DNA from: Agapanthus africanus
Taxonomy: Eukaryota > Streptophyta > Magnoliopsida > Asparagales > Amaryllidaceae
DNA length: 64,000 bases
NCBI GenBank assembly: GCA_030015575.1
Contig: CM057338.1
Span: forward strand, 832,466,353 to 832,530,352
Reading direction: 5' to 3'
In this document: piece by piece, positions 44,072 through 54,250 of the stretch
Layout of the letters: each line of letters starts with the position of its first letter
How positions within the stretch are numbered: position 1 is the first letter of the stretch
Notes under the pieces: model-generated
Databases searched by the model: none
What the model was told of the DNA's origin: nothing
What the model saw: only the letters and a program-made list of their open reading frames with translations
Made by a program: the position numbers and the translations under genes

Positions 44072-44659
44072 TTACTGAGCCTGATACGAAGCAAGCCGAG
44101 CTTCGAGCTCTTTCTCGGTGACTTTATGAGCCTCGACCCTCTCATGAGTGAACGTGGAAGCTTTATCGAGAGCCACCATCTCTTTTATGGACTTCTGGAG
44201 CACTCGCCAGAGTTTGTATGCTTTGTTGGCCTTGGCTGTGAGGCTGGCCTGAAGCTCGCTCAGCACCTTAGAAGCCAATTCCCTCTCCGAGAACTTGCGG
44301 CCAAGCCTCTTCTCGCATGACGTCATGTTAGCCGCACATCGTGCTATCAGACCCCACAACTCCGCTTTTGCAGCCACGGCTTCCGAGAAAAGGCGAGAAC
44401 ATTCAAGAGCGTGCAAACAAGCCTCCACCTTCCTACAGAACTCCACCCAGACCCGCACCACCTCCTCGCTATGATAGGTGGCGAGAAAAGGAAGAGAGCC
44501 TTTAGCTTCAGCGGCAAACGCTTCGGCTGTGGTCGCACTACCAGCACGGAGCTCCTCGACGAAAGATGATAGGGAGACAAGGCTCAATTGGTCCAAGCGT
44601 TCTGAAGCCCGCAAAGCATAAGGGCCGGGCGGCATCACGATGCGCGATCCCAACGCCAT
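44072..44659 (-). CDS. Last exon of antisense gene: Ala/Glu/Leu-rich helical region
   Basis: About 195 codons, rich in Ala, Glu, Leu and Lys with heptad-like spacing (for example SEVLSELQASLTAKANKAY-like and KVTEKELEARLASYQAQ segments), suggesting a coiled coil. A splice acceptor TTTGAACAG/ACC precedes it at 44674. It probably forms the C-terminal region of the PMD gene product. No known domain is recognised. The methionine at 44659 need not be a start if the exon is spliced. Confidence 0.5.
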   Translation of the reverse strand: MALGSRIVMPPGPYALRASERLDQLSLVSLSSFVEELRAGSATTAEAFAAEAKGSLPFLATYHSEEVVRVWVEFCRKVEACLHALECSRLFSEAVAAKAELWGLIARCAANMTSCEKRLGRKFSERELASKVLSELQASLTAKANKAYKLWRVLQKSIKEMVALDKASTFTHERVEAHKVTEKELEARLASYQAQ

Positions 44660-45046
44660 AGAGACTGGCAGGTCTGTTCAAATTTGACAAATGTTAGTAA
44701 AATTCTTAAGCACAGAACGAATGGGATTATAATAAAATGTCACTCACCGACAGTCATGCAAGTAGGAGCCGAAGGTTCCCCTGGCCCTTCAACGACCTCA
44801 ACCTCATCATCAGCCTCCAAAACTATAAGAAACATCGACGTCATTTCGCAAGATAGTAACAATGCTGTGGTAAAAGAAAAGATGGCGAATGACGCTAACC
44901 TTGCCCAGAGGAAAGGACAATACGCTGAGGGGAGATCGCCTGCGGAGCTGCCATCTCCAATAAACGTTGAAATGACTGTCGAGGCGACAGATCAGCGATA
45001 GTGGCCGCCAAACCGCGCAATTCTGGGGAAGATAAAAAAGTTTATA

Positions 45047-45663
45047 CTATGAAAAGGTTGCTAATTTAAAACGCAGAGGGTTACCTTCAACGCTCCTCCC
45101 ATTCTGAGCCGGGGGGATAGCAGCTTCAACGGTCTCCGCCGTAATATCAGGATTCAACAAAGGAAGAGTAGTCCCGACTACTTCTCTTCCAGCCTCTGAG
45201 CCGTCCTCAGTAAGGGTCATTGGGGCGGCGACCTCCAAAAGAACTTTCCCCAAAGGGGCAAGCGCTCCCTGATCAAGAACCGCCGCTGGAGGCTCTACCA
45301 TGAGAGGAGCAGCCTCATCAGCCCCCTCCACATCAAGCAAGGCTTCATTGAGAATTCCGACGGGCTTTAGTTTTAATGGGCCCGTAGAAAGCTCCCCCAG
45401 CGTCGAAGATTCTGCACGATTCGAATAAAAATAATGATATATATGCACGGGCATAAATAATCGGAAAGACTACAAAAGGAGAACAACGTACCTATACGCA
45501 AAGAAGCCCTCAATATGGCCTCTTCAAGCTGCTGCTCCTTCTCAAGGAGGTAGGCTCGCCGGGGTTCAAGGGTAGACTCATGACCACCGGTCCATAAAGA
45601 AAGTGCGTCAGCTGCATCTTCTGAAGCGGCCTGCTTCAAAGCCCTCTCTCCCCATTCCTCCAA
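45047..45663 (-). CDS. Middle exons of antisense gene
   Basis: Two open blocks separated by an 80-base candidate intron (45412-45491; donor TATAG/GTACG, acceptor AATCGTGCAG/AAT). The first includes an acidic, Glu-rich segment with LLEKEQQLEEAILRASLRIG. The second is Pro/Glu/Ala-rich and looks disordered. The next candidate intron, 45023-45084, starts GAAG/GTAACC and ends TTCCCCAG/AATT. Confidence 0.5.
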
Positions 45664-45738
45664 AGGACCAATAAATCGCCGCCGAATCCATGAAGGGTCT
45701 TCGTAAAAAATTACAGCGGGATAAGACTTCTTCGGAAC

Positions 45739-47574
45739 CTAGGCGTTATGAGACGCGTCTTTTGAACGCCGTATGGCCTCAGCCAACTGTGCGGCCTCCT
45801 CATCAGCCGAACTCGGGAAGAGAAGTCCAGCGTCTGACTCTTGCAGGGCCAATGGTTCATCTTCAAGAATAGGCTCAGACTCCGCCAAAGAATCGAGCAG
45901 GGTGGTGGCCGCTTTCCTCCGCCGTTTAGACCCAGAGCCGGTCGCTGAGGATGACCGCTTCCTCCCTCGCAAAGCCTTAGGGCGGCGCTGGCCCACATCG
46001 CCCTCAGCGCCCTCATCCCTGTTACTCTCGCTCGGTGCCACAACTGAGGATGACATCGCCATTGTCGACGCCACAGAGGGCGGTACCGCCACCGGCAGGG
46101 GTGCTACTACTGGGGCCCGTTTACCCCGCGATCGGGAACCCAAGGGCATACCAGCTGTTGGAGTAAGGTCTACCCCTGACTCCCCCGAAATGAGCACGGT
46201 GCCAATCTCCCTCAAAGGGAAGCGGACCGGAACCCTCGGTCGCAGCTTAGCCCCCGAAACCTGAGGAGGGGCGTCGTGACCAAGAAGCACCCTTCTTTCT
46301 TCAAGAATAATTGGGCTGATCCGATGAAGATACCAGCCCGTAAAGGCACCCACACACCGGGGCATGTACTCAGCTTCAGGGACCATGAAACGGGAGCCAG
46401 TGTTCAGCCTCATGAAATGATGAGCGGCATCACGAACAGCATCGAGCGAAGGGATCGGGGCGACTATAAAAGCCTCGTAAGGAACACCCTGGTCGTATCC
46501 AAGCTGTCGGGCGAATCGATGCGGATTGTACCGCATGAAAAGAGCAGCACTGTCCTGGCAAAACACCAAGTAGCCCGGTCTAATTGTATACAAGTGCGCG
46601 GCCTCCCGAGGCTTCAAAGAAGGTGCGTTGTCTTTCGACTGGTCCCAGAGTTGTTGAACTGGACCTGAGGGAGTAGACAAGACCCGATCATTAAAGACCA
46701 TCCCGCCAGTGGCAGCGTAAGGAGAAATCAGCACCTGAATAGCCCCGAACTGAGTCGGGTCGGCGGCAGAAGCATCCACTAATCGCATAAGTCGTGGGAA
46801 GGGATAAGCATCGTAAAATGAGGGCCTCTGATGCATGGCAAAAACCCCCAGCACATGCATTTCGACCCAGGACGTGAAATAATGAAGCGAAAAGTTTACT
46901 ACATCCACGCCGGGAGTAGAGGTATTAGCTGCGGTGCCCAACCCGTGATAAAGATGCGCCAACGCCGGGATACCGACGGCCAACCGCGTCCCCTCAGCTA
47001 TACAATGAGCCGGGTAGATAACCGAAGCCCTCATAAAACGACGATGCATGGGGATGACAAACCAACTAAGCCAGACACTGACAAACCCCACGAAGAACGT
47101 CTCCTCGTCAATACCGGGTGCTGCAATGGACTCAAAAGACACCGGCGACATGATGGGGATATAGTATTGAGGTAGATCCGATTCGGTGGTCGGCAGCTTC
47201 TTCGGACCAAACCCAAAGGGGCCTCTAATGTTGGCAAATTTCGGAGCTGTCTTCGACACGACCTCCTCGCGAAGGAAACAAGCAATGAAGCTCTTGAAAG
47301 TAACACCCTGCTCTTCGGATTCGGTGAACAATCGGTCGAAGATACCTAGCGCCTTGATCAAACTGGGACGCTTGTGGCGAATGGCGTTCTCAACAGACAA
47401 GCCGTCAGCCGGTGCAGACTCGGGCTCAAAGACATACTCGTCAGGAGGCAACAACTCCTCATACAGTGCACCCCTGATTGGCAATCCCGAGATTTCATAA
47501 AATTCTGCAAGAGAGATCGAGACCTCGCGATCTCCTAGAATGAAAGTGTTGATGGGAAGATTCCATTGGTTCAA
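45739..47574 (-). CDS. Plant mobile domain (aminotransferase-like) protein, antisense in element D
   Basis: 611 codons open. Residues 1-45 (INTFILGDREVSISLAEFYE, then ISGLPIRGALYEE) match the start of the PMD fold, where WxxxTFxxxxGExTxTLxDVxxLxGLPxxG is usual. Residues about 155-235 carry FVSVWLSWFVIP, YPAHCIAEGTRLAVG and ALAHLYHGLG, the helical core typical of PMD proteins. The C-terminal third is low-complexity with a basic segment GRKRSSSATGSGSKRRRKAA that could be a nuclear signal. PMD occurs both in host genes (the MAIN/MAIL family) and in gypsy and Mutator-like elements. The host versions act in genome stability and silencing. The role in an element is unknown. It is probably one large exon, so the first methionine may not be the start. 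Confidence 0.8.
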   Translation of the reverse strand: MNQWNLPINTFILGDREVSISLAEFYEISGLPIRGALYEELLPPDEYVFEPESAPADGLSVENAIRHKRPSLIKALGIFDRLFTESEEQGVTFKSFIACFLREEVVSKTAPKFANIRGPFGFGPKKLPTTESDLPQYYIPIMSPVSFESIAAPGIDEETFFVGFVSVWLSWFVIPMHRRFMRASVIYPAHCIAEGTRLAVGIPALAHLYHGLGTAANTSTPGVDVVNFSLHYFTSWVEMHVLGVFAMHQRPSFYDAYPFPRLMRLVDASAADPTQFGAIQVLISPYAATGGMVFNDRVLSTPSGPVQQLWDQSKDNAPSLKPREAAHLYTIRPGYLVFCQDSAALFMRYNPHRFARQLGYDQGVPYEAFIVAPIPSLDAVRDAAHHFMRLNTGSRFMVPEAEYMPRCVGAFTGWYLHRISPIILEERRVLLGHDAPPQVSGAKLRPRVPVRFPLREIGTVLISGESGVDLTPTAGMPLGSRSRGKRAPVVAPLPVAVPPSVASTMAMSSSVVAPSESNRDEGAEGDVGQRRPKALRGRKRSSSATGSGSKRRRKAATTLLDSLAESEPILEDEPLALQESDAGLLFPSSADEEAAQLAEAIRRSKDASHNA

Positions 47575-47715
47575 AAACGCCTTAACCCACCAGACATGCG
47601 GGGACTTATAATGGAAGAGTGACGCGTATATTACCTGATAAAGCCCGACCTTCTGCAGCCGCGCACGATGGGTGGCAAGGATGTAGCGAGCCCAGAGAAG
47701 ATAGCCCGTAGGGTG

Positions 47716-48111
47716 TCAGGGAGTGAGCCCTATCTTATAGATCTGCCCCCACGGGTGGGCCTCACCCTGGAAAATACGCCGCCCCAAGATATCTATGGCT
47801 GGGATCGGATGGTTCGGAATGCCGGTCATTGAAGGCTCGAGCCTCCCCGTTGGAGTCCAGTTGGGCATTTCCACAGAAAAAACCGTTCTCGGAGGGTCCA
47901 TCGGCAAGAATGGGAAAGTAGGCTCTGTCGGTACTGCACAGAGGAAACTCCGGCGACCCCGGATAATATGGATATACCAAGATCCCCATTGAAGAAGGTT
48001 GGTACAGTTCGGGTCATGGGCCCAGATCATCGCCATCGCTTCCTCATCAGATGGCGACTGAGGAAAAGCAGCCTCCGAGCGAGAAAAGGGAAAGCACAGA
48101 ACAGAAGCCAT
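47716..48111 (-). CDS. First coding exon region of antisense gene
   Basis: It starts at the ATG at 48111, six bases after the candidate leader-intron acceptor GGATTTCAG/GTGCG. The same ATG spacing is seen in B and C. The translation begins MASVLCFPFSRSEAAFP and contains WAHDPNCTNLLQWGSWYIH. It has no recognised domain but lies directly upstream of the PMD block and probably belongs to the same product. Confidence 0.55.
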   Translation of the reverse strand: MASVLCFPFSRSEAAFPQSPSDEEAMAMIWAHDPNCTNLLQWGSWYIHIIRGRRSFLCAVPTEPTFPFLPMDPPRTVFSVEMPNWTPTGRLEPSMTGIPNHPIPAIDILGRRIFQGEAHPWGQIYKIGLTP

Positions 48112-48116
48112 CGCAC

Positions 48117-48767
48117 CTGAAATCCAATAAAAGGAGACCGTTAAAAGCAAAGTCAGCGATATATATCCATGCATGAACAGGAAGACTAGTTAAAGAAAGC
48201 AACAACAGAGTTTTCTGGGACAATTGGCTACAAAACACATGGGCCCCACAGAATCAGGATGACGGCTCATTAATAATGAGACCAAGCAGTTATAATAAAA
48301 CAGAGGGAATATCCTCATTAAATAAAGAATGAGATTCAAGTAACCCTGCACATTCCTCCTAGAGGACAAATCTGTCTCGGGCTTTACAACAGATCCAACA
48401 GGATCAAAGGAATTAAATTCCCACAGAAGACATCATTACAAAGCTCCTGTTTCATTAATTGCAGAAGGACAACCTCGGGTCAAGACCCCAAGAAGCCTCC
48501 ATGTGAAGAAATTGAGTTCTTCGTAGGAATTAAATTCCTTATTAAGAAAAAGGGAATTAAATTCCCAGAAACTCTTTTGGATAGAATTAAATTCCATAGA
48601 TTTTAACCGTCACCATTATCTCCCTAAAGATCATATGAACCCTAAAAGGATTTACCGTTGAAAGTTCTATTCCATACTCCAGTGGAAAAAACTTAAGGGA
48701 AAAATCCCTGTTTTGGATTTAAAATCCAGAGGAATGTGAAAGTTCATCGTCTGTTCAAGGACATTAC
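48117..48767 (-). other. Predicted leader intron of the PMD gene
   Basis: 651 bases from donor CCTAAG/GTAATG to acceptor TTGGATTTCAG/GTG. Position and the closeness of the ATG match the leader introns of B and C, although the sequence is different. It contains TTTAA-type palindromes such as GGAATTAAATTCC. Confidence 0.6.
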
Positions 48768-48918
48768 CTTAGGAAAAGAGTTCTTTTCGAACAGAGTTAA
48801 ACTCTGAAAATTGTTTCAAGGCAGAGAACTAAGCTCTGGAAGAAGAGAATTAAATTCTCAGAGAAAGTTTGCAAGGAAGAAGATGAACAAAGTGGAGGCG
48901 TCTCTGAAATGACCCCAA

Positions 48919-48926
48919 TATTTATA
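48919..48926 (-). promoter_or_regulatory. TATA box of the PMD gene
   Basis: TATAAATA on the minus strand in CTCCTATAAATATTGG, about 115 bases inside the polypurine tract. Its location is homologous to the antisense boxes of B and C. Confidence 0.65.
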
Positions 48927-49028
48927 GGAGGTGATAGAAACGTTTCATCTCCCCAAATACCTATAGGAATCCAACGGTCACAAAAGGTGACAGCGTTGCA
49001 CTCACGTGCAGACACGTGAGAGCAACGC

Positions 49029-49040
49029 TGTGGGGGCATT
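49029..49040 (+). other. Polypurine tract of D
   Basis: TGTGGGGGCATT ends directly at the 3' LTR start TGTTTCC. Confidence 0.85.
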
Positions 49041-52000
49041 TGTTTCCTGATTTAAAATCAGGAAAGCCTACGGAAGAGGCTTCAGAAAAGGGTCGCGTGC
49101 TCACACGTGACCAGCAGTCACGTGTTGGCACGTGACATTTAAAAGCGGCTTCAAAGGCACATCAGTTCCCTGATCAATTCAAGGAAAAGGCTTCAGAAGA
49201 GGTCACGTGCTCACACATGACCAGGGGTCACGTGTTGGCATGTGGCATTTAAAGCAGCGGACTCATTCTCCGGTTAAATCAAGAAAAAGGCTCCAGACAA
49301 GGGTCACATGCTCATACGTGACCAGGGGTCACGTGGTGGCATGTGACGGCTAAGCAGCGGAAGAAGGCAGAGCGCAAAAAGAAGAAGAGGGCTCGTTCCA
49401 AGGGGTCACGTGCCCACACGTGACCAAGGGTCATGTGGCCACACGTGACCGGCTTTCAAAGGCTATCTATTTAACAGAATTAAATTCTGAACGGCATTCA
49501 AATCTTTCCAAAGGAGAATGATTACTTGGAACCGATTGGATTAAAGATTTAAAGGTGATTAAATATCACCAATTTATGGAAAGATCTTAGACAAGGAAAG
49601 ATCCCCCCTAAATCTAACCGAGATAACAAAGGGATATCTCTGGATTTAAAATCCAATGGTGAATAAAATTCACTTAACAATTTAAAGGCCCAGATTGATA
49701 AATCAAATCTCTTAAAATACAAATCAAATCTTGCAATGAGAGATTTGCTAAACAAATTGATTCTCTTTCTTTCTCCTATAAATAAGAGGCAAGAAGAGAA
49801 GAGAAAGGGGATCTACTTTTTTGGAGAGAAAAACAGAGAGAGGAGAATTTAGTTCTCTGCAAAAGAAAATCCTAGGTAAGAAAAAAGAGGCTTCAAAAGA
49901 GAATTTAATTCTCAAAAGAGTTTAACTCTTATATAAAGAAAAGAACTTAGTTCTTTCTCTGGTTGAGGATCTGCAAAGTGCACATCTCCCCATGAATTGA
50001 GAATTTAATTCTCATTGGGTTGAGATCCTGCCATGCAGATCTAAAACACAGAGGAGGAATTGAGTTTTGAGAATTTAATTCTCCCAAACTTTCAGGAATT
50101 TAATTCCTCCTAAAACAAAACTAGGGTTTAACCCTAATCAAGAGTTTAATTCTTTTACATATCTTGGAATTTAATTTCTTTGAAAAGAAATCAGGGTTTT
50201 ATCCTAAATAAGAATTTAATTCTTTCACGATAGGAATTTAATTCCTCCAAAATCATAATTAGGGTTTAACCCTACAAAGAATTCAATTCTTAAAAGATCT
50301 CTGTTCATGAAAAGAACTAGGGTCACGTGCCCCACGTGACCCCTGAACAGATCCCCCAAAATGAGAAGAGGAAAGTTTTGAGGCAATGTCTCACGTGCTC
50401 CCACGTGACCCTCATTATATATGGAACAAAAGCAAAGGCAGAAACAATTCTGGGCGCTCTCACGTGTTACCACGTGACCCCTAATAAATGTTCTAATAAA
50501 TCAGAGCATGAGTATACATCACGTGCCCACACGTGATGGCTATGAAAATTAAAAGTGTTTAACACTTGTTTGCAGAACAAAATAAAGGGGATCTGGCCCC
50601 ACTTTTTGATGCCATCACATGCTCCACGTGACTTCCAAAACGCAGAAAGAAAAAGCAAAGGAAATGAAAGCTTTGGGCGCTCTCACGTGTTATCACGTGA
50701 CCCCTCAGCAAATGCTTTAACAATCAGCGCACTAATCCTCCTCACGTGGCAGCACGTGATACTCTAAAATAAAAATAAAAGTGTTTAACACTTGTTCGCA
50801 GATTTGAAGATAAACCAAAAGGAGATCTGGCTCCACATTTAGGGCGTCCTCACGTGTCACCACGTGACCCCTAATGAGCATTTTAACAGACCAGAGCGGA
50901 GGCCTCCATCACGTGCTCACACGTGATGGCCGTCAGAATTAAAAGAGTTAAACACTGATCTACAGAATAAAATAAGGGAAATCAGGGCGCTCTCACGTGT
51001 CCACACGTGACCCCTCTCTCCTTAGTGTTTAACACTAATCTGAAGACTTTATTCCCAGTGTTTAACACTGATTTTCTTTAGTGTTTAACACTAATTTGAA
51101 ATCTCTGATTACCAGTGTTTAACACTGATTTGCTTTAGTGTTTAACACTAATTTGAAAGCCCTGTTGCTAGTGTTTAACACCGACTATCTTTTAGTGTTA
51201 AACACTAACTTGTCAATCTCATTCCCAGTGTTCAACACTGATTGGTCTTTAGTGTTTAACACTAGGCATTGGCCCAATTGGCTAAATGGCCAGAGGCAAA
51301 GCCTCTCCTTCAATGGACTAACAGAGAGCCAATATTTCAAACATAATTGGACTTAGCCCAAACTGGCCATAAGTCCTCAAATCATCTTGAACTGAGCACA
51401 TCTGCTCTTTCAACCAACTCATTGGTTCAAGGGTACATCTCTGAACTCCTCTGATATTTGTCGTTGTAATCCTTCAACGTCTTCAGAGAGATGACGGGTC
51501 CCGACAACCACACATCAACACGGACTGTGGGGTCCTTAAACTCATGGACTTATGCGTCGTTAAACTACCATTGGACCACTATGTCCCTAAACTGGCACTG
51601 GACCACTATGTCCTTAAACTGGAAATGGACCACTATGTCCCTAAACTGGAACAACAGAGCCCAAACGCTCTTTTGTCGGATCTAAACGATCCCGTTAAGT
51701 TAATCTTAGTCTCAAATTAGACTAACGTATCCTTAACAACCGTTTAAGTTGATCTTAGCCTCAAATATGGCTAACGTATCCTTAAACCTTCAAACAGACT
51801 TTAGTCCCAAATTGGACTATGGATCACCCAACCAACTTTGGTCCAAGGGTACATCTCTGAACTCCTCTGACACCTGTCGTTGTAATCCTTCAACGTCGTC
51901 AGAGAGGTGACGGGTCCCGACGGCCATACATTCAATGGACCACTATGTCCCTAAACTGAAACAATAGAGCCCCCAAATGCTCTTTTGTCGGATCTAAACG

Positions 52001-52517
52001 ATCCCGTTAAGTTGATCTTAGTCTCAAATTAGACTAACGTATCCTTAACAAACGTTTGAGTTGATCTTAGCCTCAAATACGGCTAACGTATCCTCAAACC
52101 AAAACCCCAAATCCAAATCTAAGAAAATACGGATTTGGACTAATCCACGTCCTACGGGCGACGACATAAATCAGTCTCCGTATACAATCCACGGGCAACC
52201 AAAAACAAAACAAACACCCACGACATGAAGTGACCATCTGGAGAAGGAGAAAGTTGTTACCGCGATGCGGTAGCGTAATTAACTGCAGGGGCTTGCGCCT
52301 GCAGGGAAGAGCGTCCCCACAATCAAAAACCCCTCAAACGAGGGGGAATCTGATGAAGTCTGCTACATCGGCCGCATCCGTTTAAACCTTCGATATATGG
52401 TGCCATAAATCAACTTGGCATCTTCGGAGAGGTAGACGGATAGCACCAATTAGCATCTGCCCCGAATCTCAGGCAAGACGTCCATCGCGTCTCTGCTGCG
52501 TCTTTCGGCAGGGAACA
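49041..52517 (+). repeat. 3' LTR of element D (3.48 kb)
   Basis: It matches 32728-36227 with few differences. The length difference comes partly from one AGTGTTTAACACT unit more in the 5' LTR. TATA box at 49777-49784. It ends GGGAACA, followed by the target duplication AGGAC at 52518-52522. Confidence 0.95.
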
Positions 52518-52522
52518 AGGAC
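52518..52522. repeat. Target site duplication of D, right
   Basis: AGGAC, the same as 32723-32727. Confidence 0.97.
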
Positions 52523-52657
52523 ATCCGTGGAGATCCCGACGCTTGCGATCGTGGAAGAAAGCACACCAGGATGGTTCGTCAGGCCTGGAAAATTCTGGAC
52601 AAGGTCACTTTTCAGTTCCTCAATCCATGCCCTGGATCTGAGGTTTTGCCGTTGTAA
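52523..52657 (+). pseudogene. 3' part of antisense ORF of C
   Basis: The antisense gene of C continues here after element D, ending near 52657. It matches 28623-28755 in B closely. It includes a MVRQAWKILD-like helical stretch and is followed by AT-rich sequence with no clear AATAAA. Unrecognised product. Confidence 0.55.
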
Positions 52658-52924
52658 TTATTTTGATAATGTCTTTGTTTGTCGTTTTTATACTTGTAAG
52701 AACCTTTTGCAATATGAATGGCAAATTTTTCATTTTAGCGTGTTTTACTTCATGTTCTGAATCTTTTGCACATGCATGAATGGGTGTGCCTCAAACGCTT
52801 AATTAATTGCAGATCAGCTGTTCTCTCTGTTGTTTTCTTCTCTCTGCTGTGTTGTTGCCATGTGATTTTAGCAAGTGCGATCTGTAGGTAGCATATAGCT
52901 GTCAATCTTGTGCTCTTTGTAAGG
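52658..52924 (-). other. AT-rich noncoding stretch of C
   Basis: No gene or repeat is seen. It probably holds the 3' end of the antisense transcript. The start matches B up to about 28826. Confidence 0.5.
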
Positions 52925-53160
52925 TAGTGATGGCTTAGAAAACAGGGTTAGGATCTGTCACTTAAGACTTTTCAACTTTATGAGCCGTGATGGTCTCATA
53001 AAGAATTTTCTCCCTACCGGTCAAGAGGATCCCGTAGGTGTAATTTCTCCTTAAGAATCGTGAGGATTCCTAAGTGTGTTTTCTCTTGAAAGTCGTAAGG
53101 ATCTCACAAAAGAATTTACTTCCTTGCGAGTCGTGAGGACCCGCAAGTGATGGGTAAAAT
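52925..53160 (-). repeat. Constant-loop word cluster of C (nearest 3' LTR)
   Basis: Reverse-strand equivalent of 43560-43780 in D. Words include AGGAATC/GATTCCT-like arms around a GTGAG loop (plus-strand view) and the terminal ACAGG...CTGT hairpin at 52930-52965. Confidence 0.75.
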
Positions 53161-53254
53161 TGTCCTTATCCGCATTTCGCGGAGTTAAAGGTTGCTCTGG
53201 ATGCTTCCCACGGGTTCACTGCCGTGTTTGGCGAGGTCCAGGCTCCGCTATGGA

Positions 53255-54250
53255 CATTTTCCAGGGTACCGTAGTTTAAAGACACCGCGGTCGAGGTTAA
53301 GGACATCGTAGTCCGTGGATTTAAGGACTCCACGGTTCGTCGTTAGTTTTAAGACATCACGGTCGAGGTTAAGGACATCATAGTCCGTGAGTTTAAGGAC
53401 CTTACAGTCCAATGTTAGTTTTAAAACATCACGGTCGAGATTAAGGACGTCATAGTCCCTGAGTTTAAGGACCTCACAGTCCGATATTAGTTTTAAGACA
53501 TCACGGTCGAGGTTAAGGACATCATAGTCTATGAGTTTAAGGACCTCACAGTCCGATGTTAGTTTTAAGACATCACGGTCGAGATTAAGGACATCATAGT
53601 CCCTGAGTTTAAGGACCTCACAGTCCGATATTAGTTTTAAAACATCACGGTCGACGTTAAGGACATCATAGTCCGTGAGTTTAAGGACCTCACAGTCCGA
53701 TGTTAGTTTTAAGACATCACGGTCGAGGTTAAGGTCATCATAGTCCGTGGATTTAAGGACTCCACAGTCCAATGTTATGTGTGGTCGTCGGGACCCGTCA
53801 CCTCTTTGAAGACGTTGAGGAATTACAACGACAAATATCAAAGGAGTGAAAAGATGTACCCTTGAACCAAGGTAAAATTAGTTTAAGGACATTACGGTCC
53901 ATTGTTAGTTTTAAGACATCACGGTCGAGGTTAAGGACATCATAGTCCGTGGATTTAAGGACTCCACAGTCCAATGTTATGTGTGGTCGTCGGGACCCGT
54001 CACCTCTTTGAAGACGTTGAGGAATTACAACGACAAATATCAAAGGAGTGAAAATATGTACCCTTGAACCAAGGTAAAATTAGTTTAAGGACATTACGGT
54101 CCATTGTTAGTTTTAAGACATCACGGTCGAGGTTAAGGACATCATAGTCCGTGGATTTAAGGACTCCACAGTCCGATGTTAGTTTTAAGTCATCACGTTC
54201 GAGGTTAAGGACATCATAGTCCGTGGATTTAAGGACTCCACAGTCTAATG
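53255..54250 (-). repeat. LTR-derived GGAC...GTCC repeat array inside C
   Basis: About ten units of the 75-bp repeat seen in the LTRs (13075-13560), here in the 3' internal region. A block with GGGACCCGTCACCTCTTTGA, also an LTR sequence, occurs twice about 200 bases apart (near 53795 and 54000). This shows movement of an LTR leader segment into the internal region. Confidence 0.8.

Larger units (their letters stand above)
43850..48926 (-). other. Antisense multi-exon gene of element D (PMD gene unit)
   Basis: A transcription unit opposite to gag. Parts in order on the minus strand: TATA box (48919-48926), leader exon, leader intron (48117-48767), coding exons with the PMD protein, four short candidate introns (45412-45491, 45023-45084, 44823-44899, 44674-44747), a last exon with a helical region, and AATAAA at 43865-43870. 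All five introns have GT...AG ends. Because the gene is antisense to the element's genomic RNA, its introns are not removed during retrotransposition. Tat-lineage elements with an extra antisense ORF near the 3' LTR are known. The exon structure here is my reading. Confidence 0.65.
32728..52517 (+). mobile_element. Complete 19.8-kb Tat-like element with gag but no pol and an antisense PMD gene (element D)
   Basis: LTRs are 32728-36227 and 49041-52517. The target duplication is AGGAC. Primer site is 36233-36251 and polypurine tract 49029-49040. Sense content is a small upstream ORF and a long gag ORF. No protease, reverse transcriptase, RNase H or integrase is seen. It therefore depends on a helper. 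C-type elements share its primer site, polypurine tract, LTR end and 3' region. The antisense strand between gag and the 3' LTR carries an intron-containing gene. The element looks structurally whole and young (LTR difference about 1% by eye). Confidence 0.92.
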
